Assembly: GCF_047946665.1 (NCBI RefSeq)
Contig: NZ_CP172312.1
Coordinates: forward strand, 3,906,001-3,970,000
DNA from: Allohahella sp002354735
Lineage (GTDB): Bacteria; Pseudomonadota; Gammaproteobacteria; Pseudomonadales; Oleiphilaceae
Length of the DNA: 64,000 nucleotides
Reading direction: 5' to 3'
A program made the translations under genes and the position numbers. Below are positions 8,667-15,756 of this stretch, in pieces (position 1 is the first letter of the stretch; every line of letters starts with the position of its first letter). The notes beneath the pieces were generated by a model, which ran no database searches, was not told the DNA's origin, and saw only the letters and a list, made by a program, of their open reading frames with translations.

Positions 8667-9386
8667 ATGGACTCACTCACACGAATTGGGATGGCCGCTG
8701 TGGTCGGCCTCCTGCTCAGTTCAAGCCTGCTCAGCTTTGCCGAAGAAGATGAGCTCATAGATATTGTCGATCCAGTTTCCTCCGCTGAGCAGGAGGTTAC
8801 GGAGCGCGTCGAATATACTGAAGTCGAAGTGGTTGAAGAGTTGGTGCAGCAGGATGCCGCGGAAAGTCAGGCGCGTAGTGAAGAAAGCGAAAAGGAAATC
8901 GTGACGCAGCCACTGCTGATCGATCCGAAGACTGAAGAGATCGAGGCTGTCGTCATTCAGGCCGACGTGCCAGGACCAGAAATTATCAAAAAAGATGAAT
9001 TTGTCATTCTGGAAAGTAAGCCGCTTGATACTGGCACACCACAAAATGTGCCCTCGGCAGAGCGCAACAGTAATCTGATAGATCCCCAACGTGCCGACCG
9101 TTCGACAGTGGAGACCATTCCGTTCAAGCCAATGGACCTGCAGGCTCTGGCCGAAATGGGTATCGACGGCGCGCTTGATGCACCCGATCTCGATCGATCG
9201 GACGACCCCCAGGCTCCAGTGTCGCCACTATCTGACGAGCAGGCTCGGGAACAGCTGAGAAAGTACGACACTCGCGAAGACCTCGGGCGCTTCAACGTGC
9301 CTACAGAATTCCGTCTGCGTCCGGCTCCAGTTGATGTGACGGGTCGCACTTACAATTACGACTATCTCATCTCGACACCGCGTTAG
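8667..9386 (+). CDS. Acidic secreted protein of unknown function
   Basis: I do not recognise this 239-residue protein. A signal peptide covers about residues 1-25 (hydrophobic GLLLSSSLLSFA, then EEDE). The mature chain is strikingly acidic and looks disordered: the first 60 residues contain long Glu/Val-rich stretches, the middle is Pro/Asp-rich and the C terminus ends in a Tyr-rich segment (RTYNYDYLISTPR). No cysteines or catalytic motifs are visible. It probably sits in the periplasm. The upstream gap (8556-8666) is AT-rich and likely contains its promoter, but I cannot fix the boxes. It converges with the ACBP gene. Confidence 0.7.
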   Translation: MDSLTRIGMAAVVGLLLSSSLLSFAEEDELIDIVDPVSSAEQEVTERVEYTEVEVVEELVQQDAAESQARSEESEKEIVTQPLLIDPKTEEIEAVVIQADVPGPEIIKKDEFVILESKPLDTGTPQNVPSAERNSNLIDPQRADRSTVETIPFKPMDLQALAEMGIDGALDAPDLDRSDDPQAPVSPLSDEQAREQLRKYDTREDLGRFNVPTEFRLRPAPVDVTGRTYNYDYLISTPR

Positions 9387-9502
9387 ACGCCCGGCCAATT
9401 GCGCCTGCCGGGTGGTGCCCTGCCAAACGGTGGGTGTTACCTGGCAGCCATATCCGGCCATATGCAGACGCAGCATTTCGGCCCTGCGCCTGTCGTGCTG
9501 TG

Positions 9503-9769
9503 TTATCGGTTCTTCAGATTCTCGATCGAATCGATATAGCGCTGCATGGCCGATTCCTTGCTGATGCCTTTTAGATCCGCCCATGCGTCGTACTTGGCGC
9601 GGTTGATGAAATCCATCATGCCAGGGCGGCTGCCCGTTACGTCACCTTCGGTGGCCTGCTTGTACAGACCATAGAGCTCCAGCTTCAATTCGTTGGAAGG
9701 TTTGAAATCACCCTCGGCGGTTTTGACGTAGTCGACGGTCTCGTAAAATTCCTTTTCCAGGTCGCTCAT
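9503..9769 (-). CDS. Acyl-CoA-binding protein (ACBP)
   Basis: This small four-helix protein binds medium- and long-chain acyl-CoA esters in the cytoplasm. The 88 residues match the eukaryote-type ACBP fold in length and ligand residues: LYGLYKQATEGD (helix 2, Tyr and Lys) and AKYDAWADLKGISKESAMQR (helix 3 and start of helix 4, ending with the conserved Tyr). The start at 9769 is supported by AAGGAG seven bases upstream; a longer open frame reaches 10075 but would cover the divergent gene. It may buffer acyl-CoA pools, and it fits with the acyl-CoA synthetase at 21.4 kb. It is divergent from the DUF4442 gene. Confidence 0.9.
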   Translation of the reverse strand: MSDLEKEFYETVDYVKTAEGDFKPSNELKLELYGLYKQATEGDVTGSRPGMMDFINRAKYDAWADLKGISKESAMQRYIDSIENLKNR

Positions 9770-9831
9770 GTATTCTCCTTTGGGGTAGGGCAGGCTAGTA
9801 GCGCGCAATGCGCTGGGTCGGGTATTCCGCA

Positions 9832-9859
9832 GGGGTGCTCCACACGGGGTGCTCCACAC
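9832..9859. repeat. Perfect tandem 14-bp duplication
   Basis: GGGGTGCTCCACAC occurs twice head to tail in the divergent gap between the ACBP gene and the DUF4442 gene. The two copies are identical. It may be a chance slippage duplication or a duplicated regulator site. Confidence 0.8.
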
Positions 9860-9935
9860 GGGACATTTGCAATTTTGCAGAACTGTGCCAAGAATACCGC
9901 CCTCACTCACAAGTTGGAAGGATGCCTGCATCAGC

Positions 9936-10418
9936 ATGAATAAACTTGCCTCTATCGTCGGTCGGATTAACGGATTACCGGGCTTTGCCCGTTCGCGCGC
10001 ACTGACGCTGTTCTTCAATCGGCTGGTGAAGTACGCAGGCACCAGTGGGACCGTGGTCGAGAAACTCACCACCAATCACTGCATCGTGACACTGAAGAAT
10101 CGTAAGCGGGTTCAGAACCATATTGGTAGTGTGCATGCGGTCGCCTGTGCACTGATTGCCGAGTCTGCAACCGGTTTTGTGGTGGGTATGAATGTGCCGG
10201 ACGACAAGGTGCCCGTCATCAAGAGCATGAACATCGACTATGTGAAGCGGGCAAAGGGCGATATGCGTGCCGAAGCCAGACTTACCGCGGCCCAGATACA
10301 GGCGATGAAGACGCAGGACAAGGGCGAAGCGGTGGTCGAAGTCGTTATCACAGATGCCGAGGGGAAATCGCCCTTGCTGGCAAAGATGGTTTGGGCCTGG
10401 ACGCCGAAGCGTCGCTAG
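9936..10418 (+). CDS. DUF4442 hotdog-fold protein (thioesterase-like)
   Basis: This 160-residue cytoplasmic protein resembles the DUF4442 group, which has the hotdog fold of acyl-CoA thioesterases. Visible features are the early NRLVKYAGTSGTVVEKL strand region, the HIGSVHAVACALIAES helix that normally packs the active site, and a long beta-rich C-terminal half. No catalytic residue can be assigned with certainty. ATG 9936 is chosen because sequence before it (frame open from 9849) overlaps the tandem repeat and looks non-coding. Its divergent neighbour is an acyl-CoA-binding protein, so a role in acyl-CoA handling is likely but inferred. It shares a CTAG with the convergent helicase gene, the two stops overlapping. 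Confidence 0.75.
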   Translation: MNKLASIVGRINGLPGFARSRALTLFFNRLVKYAGTSGTVVEKLTTNHCIVTLKNRKRVQNHIGSVHAVACALIAESATGFVVGMNVPDDKVPVIKSMNIDYVKRAKGDMRAEARLTAAQIQAMKTQDKGEAVVEVVITDAEGKSPLLAKMVWAWTPKRR

Positions 10419-12670
10419 GACGTTCTGTCCGGAGAGACTGAGCTGCCATGAACAGGAGCGTTGCGGTTATCGTGCAGCAGCTTCAGGTATCGTTCGATAA
10501 CTGGCGTTTCGGATTTGGGATCCACGCCATCCTCCAGCTGCTCTACCGCCGCCAATGAAGCTTCGAGCTTCATCTCGGCAATGAAGGGGCTCACGGTACC
10601 AGTGCCCGAGTCGGGTGCTGGCGCGGAGAGATAAAGGGCATGCCGTGCTCTCGTGATAGCCACATAGGCCAGACGCCGTTCCGCTTCGAGGTCAGTCGGC
10701 TTCCCGGCCGCTTCTGCACTCTGCCCGTTGCGCCGGTAAGGCAGCACACTGTCCCTGAAGCCGGCTACGACCACGGTAGGCCATTCAAGCCCCTTGGTCT
10801 TGTGTATGGTCGTGAGCTCAACGATAGCAGCCCTGTGGTCGCTGCCGCTGCGCTGGCCGTTGCTCAGTCCGGCTTCGGCCCGCAACTCCTCGAAGTGCTG
10901 AAGCGTCTCTCTGACCGGTAGATTCAGGACCTTGATGTAGTAGTAAAGCCCCAGAACATTGTTTACTTTTTCATCGGCGGCTTCGGTTGTCAGTGCTGAT
11001 GCGCCCAACTGGGATAGCAGGTCGGTCTGGGTAATGTACTGGCTCAGTACGTTAGCTGCTGAACCCAAACTCAGCGTGGCCGCACGCAATGCGGCCAACG
11101 TGCCTTCGATTCTGGATAGCTGCCAGCTGCTGATGCCGAATTGGGCCTTACAGTTCTGCTTGTTCAGGCCGATCTGTTCCAGTTGTTCAGGTGCGGTCGG
11201 GTCGATGCGCGCCAGTGACCGCGCCAGGCCCCGCAGCATGTCATCGCGTATTGCAACATGTGGAAAGCGCAGTACCTCCAGCATGATCTCACTGCGAGTG
11301 TCGATCGGTAGCGCGAGCCAGTCGGCCGCGGTCGCCCTTAGCAGATTCAGTACCTGACGTACTTCACGATTGTTCAGAGCGCCCTTGTTCTCATCTATGC
11401 GGTAGGGCATTCGGTTGGCCAGGAGTGCCAGCTCGATTGGCACGGCCTGAGACCAGAGGCGACAGAGAATGGCGACTGGCGTGGTTGCGCCAGGTGCGGC
11501 AGAAGCGGGCGCAAGTGACTGCAGTAGCTTGGCGATGGCATGAGCCTCATCTGTACTTTTGAGCATCTCGACGCTTGTGGCGGGCGTCGAGAGGTGGGCT
11601 CTGCACAGAATGTCCCGCCGCTGCTTGTTGTGTCCGATCAGATGATTGGCGGCGAGCGCAGCACGGTGGCCATACCGAAATGACCAGGTGAGCTGAAAAG
11701 GCGCTGGATTCTCGAAGTCTTCCTGAAAGCGCTTGAGAATGAAGTCGGTACTCGCGCCTCTGAACTCGTAGATGGTCTGGTCGGGATCGCCAACGATGGT
11801 CACCTTGGCGCGGGAGCCGGCAATGTGTTTCAGCAGCTGGTGCTGTACTTCATTGGTGTCCTGGTACTCATCGACAAGCACCACATCCATTTTATCGCGT
11901 ACCAGTTTTCGCAGGTGTTCATGCTTCTGCAGGCATCTCACCGGTTCATACAACATGTCGGCAAAGCTGATACGACTTTCTCGCTGGCGCCAGTCTTCGA
12001 AGCGTTCAGCGACATCCTTGAGAAAGCCGAACTTCGGTTGGATATCCAGCTGCTCGAACGTGAAGTCGAAATCGGTCAGCTGCGCCTTGCTAATCTCCAG
12101 AATCGCCTCGGCTTTCTCGATATGCTCCTTCTTGTCGCGGTTCAGCGTGGTGCGGAGATCTTCCGGCGCAGCTTCCCGTATAAGCCGCCAGAGCTGGAAC
12201 TGAATCTCTCCCTCGCTGAGGATCTTCGGATTGAACGGTTCGAGATAGCCTTCGTCGATAAACCGCTTGTACAGGCGCAGCCCCATGGCGTGATATGTAC
12301 GAATCTCTGGCAAGGGCTGAGACGGATTTACAGCGCTCATGGCGAGCTTGCGGATTTTCTTCTCGAACTCGAGCTTGGCCGCCCGATTGAACATCAGCAC
12401 GAGAATTCGCTGGGCGCTAACGCCGTTGTTCAGCAAGTGCAGGATGCGATGTGCCAGCGTAGTAGTCTTTCCGCTACCGGCAACGGCCGTAATGGCGGCG
12501 TGGCAGACCTCTGCCTCGATGATCGCGCGTTGTTCTGCCGTGAGTTGCACGGTCTCAGCAACAGGCGCGGTCGTCCCTGGTTTGTTCAGATCGGGCAAAG
12601 CGTGTTCCGTGTCGGATTCCTGGCAAGTGAGCCGCAGCTTGCCTGTACTTGTCCTGCTGTTATCGCGCAA
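10415..12670 (-). CDS. UvrD/Rep-family ATP-dependent DNA helicase
   Basis: This superfamily 1A helicase unwinds DNA 3' to 5' in repair or replication restart. All core motifs are visible: motif I AVAGSGKTTT at about 62-71, motif II VLVDEYQDTNEV, motif III GDPDQTIYEFRGA, motif IV TWSFRYGHR, motif V TIHKTKGLEWPTVVV and motif VI YVAITRARHALY. At 751 residues it is close to UvrD and Rep, but I cannot assign it to either. The start at TTG 12670 lacks a clear ribosome site; a GTG about 40 codons in, just before the Q motif (QLTAEQRAII), is an alternative. Its C-terminal tail is not the usual UvrD RNA-polymerase-binding tail by eye. Confidence 0.88.
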   Translation of the reverse strand: MRDNSRTSTGKLRLTCQESDTEHALPDLNKPGTTAPVAETVQLTAEQRAIIEAEVCHAAITAVAGSGKTTTLAHRILHLLNNGVSAQRILVLMFNRAAKLEFEKKIRKLAMSAVNPSQPLPEIRTYHAMGLRLYKRFIDEGYLEPFNPKILSEGEIQFQLWRLIREAAPEDLRTTLNRDKKEHIEKAEAILEISKAQLTDFDFTFEQLDIQPKFGFLKDVAERFEDWRQRESRISFADMLYEPVRCLQKHEHLRKLVRDKMDVVLVDEYQDTNEVQHQLLKHIAGSRAKVTIVGDPDQTIYEFRGASTDFILKRFQEDFENPAPFQLTWSFRYGHRAALAANHLIGHNKQRRDILCRAHLSTPATSVEMLKSTDEAHAIAKLLQSLAPASAAPGATTPVAILCRLWSQAVPIELALLANRMPYRIDENKGALNNREVRQVLNLLRATAADWLALPIDTRSEIMLEVLRFPHVAIRDDMLRGLARSLARIDPTAPEQLEQIGLNKQNCKAQFGISSWQLSRIEGTLAALRAATLSLGSAANVLSQYITQTDLLSQLGASALTTEAADEKVNNVLGLYYYIKVLNLPVRETLQHFEELRAEAGLSNGQRSGSDHRAAIVELTTIHKTKGLEWPTVVVAGFRDSVLPYRRNGQSAEAAGKPTDLEAERRLAYVAITRARHALYLSAPAPDSGTGTVSPFIAEMKLEASLAAVEQLEDGVDPKSETPVIERYLKLLHDNRNAPVHGSSVSPDRTS

Positions 12671-12811
12671 ACTGCTGACTGGGAAGAAGTAGGGCTCAAG
12701 GGCTCACCAATAATAATCGATATTACCAGAACGCCGCGTTGAAGCAGAGCCGCATCGAGTAAAGTAGGCAGGCTCCAGCTACAAGGATGGCGCGTTTGAA
12801 AAGGAATCCTC

Positions 12812-13375
12812 ATGCTCACGAGAAATGCCACGGCCTTGCTGCTGCTGCTTGCCGCCCCCACTGTGCTCCAGGGCTGTACCACCCCACCAAAAACAGATGC
12901 CACAGCTGTACTGTCTGCAGCCAACAAGGGCGATACCCAGCGCCTCGTGGACCAGCTCGCGGAGGGTGCTGATCCGAATATTACCGATCCTGCCAACATG
13001 GAAACGCCTCTACATATTGCGGCGCGGCGCGGCGATAGTCGCGCTGTGCAGGCTCTGGCTGCCTCAGGTGCCGAACTCAATGCCCGTCGCTCCGATGGTG
13101 CGACACCTCTGGCGCTGGCGATTACGAACGGCCATCTGTCGACGTCAAAAGCGCTGATTCGAGCCGGCGCTCGGGTTAATACCCAGTATCAGAACAAGCC
13201 ATTGCTGATGATCGTAGTGGAGCAGGGCTCTTTGCTGATGGCGCAGGTCATGCTTTCAGCCGGCGCAAGCGTCAATGCCCGCGATGCCGAAGGCGAAACA
13301 GCGCTGATGGTAGCAGTGAAGAAGAACAACGAAGATATGCAGATGCTGCTGAGGCAGTCCGGCGGTGAGATCTGA
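12812..13375 (+). CDS. Ankyrin-repeat lipoprotein
   Basis: A lipoprotein signal peptide ends in the lipobox LQGC, with cysteine at about residue 22, so the protein should be lipid-anchored. Residues about 30-185 form four to five ankyrin repeats (for example TPLHIAARRGDSRAVQALAA, then TPLALAITNGHLSTSKALIR and TALMVAVKKNNEDMQMLLRQ). Ankyrin repeats bind other proteins, so a periplasmic scaffold or inhibitor role is possible; the partner is unknown. An inverted repeat spans the stop codon (13365-13393) and may end transcription. Its 5' neighbour is the divergent helicase and its 3' neighbour is the convergent speD. Confidence 0.85.
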   Translation: MLTRNATALLLLLAAPTVLQGCTTPPKTDATAVLSAANKGDTQRLVDQLAEGADPNITDPANMETPLHIAARRGDSRAVQALAASGAELNARRSDGATPLALAITNGHLSTSKALIRAGARVNTQYQNKPLLMIVVEQGSLLMAQVMLSAGASVNARDAEGETALMVAVKKNNEDMQMLLRQSGGEI

Positions 13376-13393
13376 CCGATAACCAGATCTCAC
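13365..13393. other. 10-bp inverted repeat over the stop of the ankyrin gene
   Basis: GTGAGATCTG and CAGATCTCAC are perfectly complementary with a 9-base spacer. The left arm overlaps the TGA stop. There is no T run on either strand, so it is at best a weak bidirectional terminator or an RNA 3'-end stabiliser between convergent genes. Confidence 0.6.
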
Positions 13394-13417
13394 AACGTCT
13401 TTGAGTAGATGCCGACC

Positions 13418-14221
13418 TTATTCCTGATCGGGCGAGAGATTTCTTGAATAAAAGATTTCTCGCATTTCGCGCTGCAGCCGTCGGCGAATGCCCTCAGCCT
13501 GATCCTCTTCCATTTCATCGGAACCAGAGCCGAACAGGTAGTTGTCCAGATCGAAATCCTTCAGCATCATCTTCGTGTGGAACAGGTTTTCCTGGTACAC
13601 ATTCACGTCGATCATCTGATACAGGTTCTGTGTATCCTGGGTGAGGAACTCCTGGATCGAATTGATGTCATGGTCGATGTAAATCTTGGTGCCGTCGAGT
13701 TCGCGGGTAAAGCCACGCACGCGATAGTCGATCGTTACCACATCGGAATCGAAGCTGTGAATAAGATAGTTCAGGGCCTTCAGCGGTGAGATAAGGCCAC
13801 AGGTCGACACATCGATATCGGCACGGAAGGTGCTGATACCACCATCCGGATGGCTCTCTGGATAGGTGTGGACCGTTACGTGACTCTTGTCGAGGTGAGC
13901 GACGACGGTTTCAGGCAGCGGGCCAGGCGAAGCCTCGTCAGATCCCGGCGGTGGTGGCACTTCGTGCTCGGCGATGAGCATCGTGACACTGGCGCCGTGC
14001 GGATCGTAATCCTGACGTGACACGTTAAGAATGTGCGCGCCGATAATCTCGACAACGTCGGTGAGAATCTGGGTCAGACGCTCGGCGTTGTACTGCTCGT
14101 CGATATAGGCGATGTAGGCGTCCTTCTGTTCCTCAGTCACCGCATAGCTCATATCATAGATATTGAAGCTGAGTGATTTGGTCAGATTGTTGAAGCCGTG
14201 CAGTTTTAACTTTTCATTCAT
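13418..14221 (-). CDS. speD: S-adenosylmethionine decarboxylase proenzyme
   Basis: SpeD supplies decarboxylated S-adenosylmethionine for spermidine synthesis. It is made as a proenzyme that cleaves itself to form a pyruvoyl group: the cleavage site is the Lys-Ser in AHLDKSHVTVHTYPE, with Ser113, equivalent to Ser112 of E. coli SpeD. At 267 residues it belongs to the long gammaproteobacterial class. DIDVSTCGLISPLKALNYL and NLFHTKMMLKDFDLDNYLFG are further family blocks. There is a proline/glycine-rich insertion before the cleavage site (about 89-104). The gene lies 17 bases after the OsmC gene and is probably co-transcribed with it. No speE is in the window. Confidence 0.95.
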   Translation of the reverse strand: MNEKLKLHGFNNLTKSLSFNIYDMSYAVTEEQKDAYIAYIDEQYNAERLTQILTDVVEIIGAHILNVSRQDYDPHGASVTMLIAEHEVPPPPGSDEASPGPLPETVVAHLDKSHVTVHTYPESHPDGGISTFRADIDVSTCGLISPLKALNYLIHSFDSDVVTIDYRVRGFTRELDGTKIYIDHDINSIQEFLTQDTQNLYQMIDVNVYQENLFHTKMMLKDFDLDNYLFGSGSDEMEEDQAEGIRRRLQREMREIFYSRNLSPDQE

Positions 14222-14238
14222 TGACTGGTCCGCGTGTT

Positions 14239-14658
14239 TCAGGATTCAGCTATCGTGTAGTCGTGGGTGATTTTCACGCCACCGCGTTCGAGCATTATAG
14301 AGGCCGAGCAATATTTGTCAGCCGACATCTTGATGGCTCGTTCAACCTGTTTCGGGCTGACATCAGTACCTTTGATTTCGAAATGAATATGGATATCGGT
14401 AAATACGGCCGGTATCTCATCAGCACGCTTGGCCTTCACTGTAGCGACACAGTCCGAAACCACCTGGCGCGATCGGCGCAGGATCATCATGACATCGAAC
14501 GAGGTACAGGCGCCCAGGCCGACCAGCATGGTCTCCATTGGACGCGGTCCCTGATTCTTGCCGCCCTGGTCCGGGGGGCCGTCGATGGTCAGGGTATGGC
14601 CGCTTTCAGTCTTTGCTTCGAAAAGGGCATCGCCCTTCCATGCTATCGTTGCTTTCAT
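14239..14658 (-). CDS. OsmC/YhfA-family peroxiredoxin-like protein
   Basis: OsmC-fold proteins reduce organic peroxides through two cysteines. Here the pair is C51 in GLGACTSFDV and C117 in MSADKYCSAS, both in the expected places. The DGPPDQGGKNQGPRPMETML segment is typical of the YhfA subgroup, whose gene lies next to crp in many gammaproteobacteria, as it does here (divergent, 172 bases apart). The subgroup's exact substrate is not established. It probably heads a two-gene unit with speD. The 139-residue length is normal. Confidence 0.88.
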   Translation of the reverse strand: MKATIAWKGDALFEAKTESGHTLTIDGPPDQGGKNQGPRPMETMLVGLGACTSFDVMMILRRSRQVVSDCVATVKAKRADEIPAVFTDIHIHFEIKGTDVSPKQVERAIKMSADKYCSASIMLERGGVKITHDYTIAES

Positions 14659-14830
14659 CGCGAGATCATCAGTTCGTCGGCAGCAGTGCTGCCATTATAA
14701 GGGGGCAAAGCCTACCACATGCCGGCTTGCCTAATCACAGGATTTCTGCTTAATTTAACATAGTGGTCATAATGCATCTTTTTAATGAACCCATACCTAT
14801 GCAATCCATGAGTGAACAGAGGAATCAAGA

Positions 14831-15475
14831 ATGGTGACGGTAGTAAAGCCAACCGAGCAAACCAAACATCTTGATTATTTCCTCTCACAGTGTCACCGAA
14901 GACGCTATCCCAGCAAAAGCACCATCATCTACGCTGGCGACAAGAGCGATTCACTGTTCTACATCATCAAGGGATCCACGACGGTTATCATCGAGGATGA
15001 TGATGGCCGGGAAATGATCATGGCCTACCTGAACGCCGGAGACTTTTTCGGGGAGATGGGCGTGTTCGACCCGGAAGCGGTCGGCTCACGCAGTGCCTGG
15101 GTCAAGGCCAAGACTGAATGCGAAGTGGCTGAAATCAGTTACAGCAAGTTCCGCGAAATCGCTCAGGAAGACCCAAAAATTCTCTACTTCATCGGCGAGC
15201 AGATGGCGACGCGACTGCGTCAGACCACTCGCAAGGTGGGCGACCTTGCCTTCCTCGATGTGACTGGTCGGGTAGCCCGCACGCTACTGGATCTCTGTCG
15301 TGAACCCGACGCCATGACCCATCCCGACGGCATGCAGATCAAGATCACCCGCCAGGAGATCGGCCGCATCGTTGGATGTTCGCGTGAGATGGTTGGGCGC
15401 GTGCTGAAGGCTCTGGAAGATCAGGGCCTGGTGCAGGTGAAGGGCAAAACCATGGTGGTCTACGGAACGCGCTAA
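14831..15475 (+). CDS. crp: cAMP receptor protein (Crp/Vfr)
   Basis: This global regulator binds cAMP and then DNA. The cyclic-nucleotide domain has FFGEMGVFDPEAVGSRSAWV with the conserved Glu and Arg-Ser of the cAMP pocket, and the C-helix QTTRKVGDLAFLDVTGRVA resembles E. coli Crp. The recognition helix RQEIGRIVGCSREMVGRVLK is nearly identical to that of Crp and of Pseudomonas Vfr, so the binding consensus TGTGA-N6-TCACA is expected to be preserved. At 214 residues the length matches. I found no full Crp site in the 172-base upstream gap; only a TCACA half-site is present at about 14736-14740. Confidence 0.95.
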   Translation: MVTVVKPTEQTKHLDYFLSQCHRRRYPSKSTIIYAGDKSDSLFYIIKGSTTVIIEDDDGREMIMAYLNAGDFFGEMGVFDPEAVGSRSAWVKAKTECEVAEISYSKFREIAQEDPKILYFIGEQMATRLRQTTRKVGDLAFLDVTGRVARTLLDLCREPDAMTHPDGMQIKITRQEIGRIVGCSREMVGRVLKALEDQGLVQVKGKTMVVYGTR

Positions 15476-15486
15476 GGGTTTTACGG

Positions 15487-15513
15487 TCGAGCTGGACGTC
15501 GAGACCAGCTCGA
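15487..15513. other. 9-bp inverted repeat after crp
   Basis: TCGAGCTGG and CCAGCTCGA pair perfectly over a 9-base loop, starting 12 bases after the crp stop. No T run follows, so this is only a possible factor-dependent terminator or 3'-end structure. The rest of the gap to 15756 holds nothing I can identify. Confidence 0.5.
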
Positions 15514-15756
15514 TCAAGGCCCCGCGAGGGCTTCCAGTCCGGTAAGCGTATCAATCTTTGCCCGAAACGGCATCCCCTCCCTGCACAGATAATATTCCTG
15601 ATATCTACCCGAATGCGGGCGGTCCCACGAGCCAGCCATAAGGTCTTGTTGCCAGCGCTTCCCATGAATTACTATTCGAAGAATAGTCACATGAAGATGC
15701 GAAGCGGTCCGCTACCTGTCTTCAATGTCGACACTGGTGTCATCAGGTCCACACAT

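Noticed and set aside
9390..9412. CCCGGC / GCCGGG hairpin between convergent genes
   Set aside because: No T run on either strand and only six pairs; may be chance in GC-rich DNA.
11825..12742. 305-codon plus-strand open frame across the helicase gene
   Set aside because: Antisense to all helicase motifs; no recognisable product.
14659..14830. Crp autoregulation site before crp
   Set aside because: Only a TCACA half-site is present; no TGTGA at the right distance.
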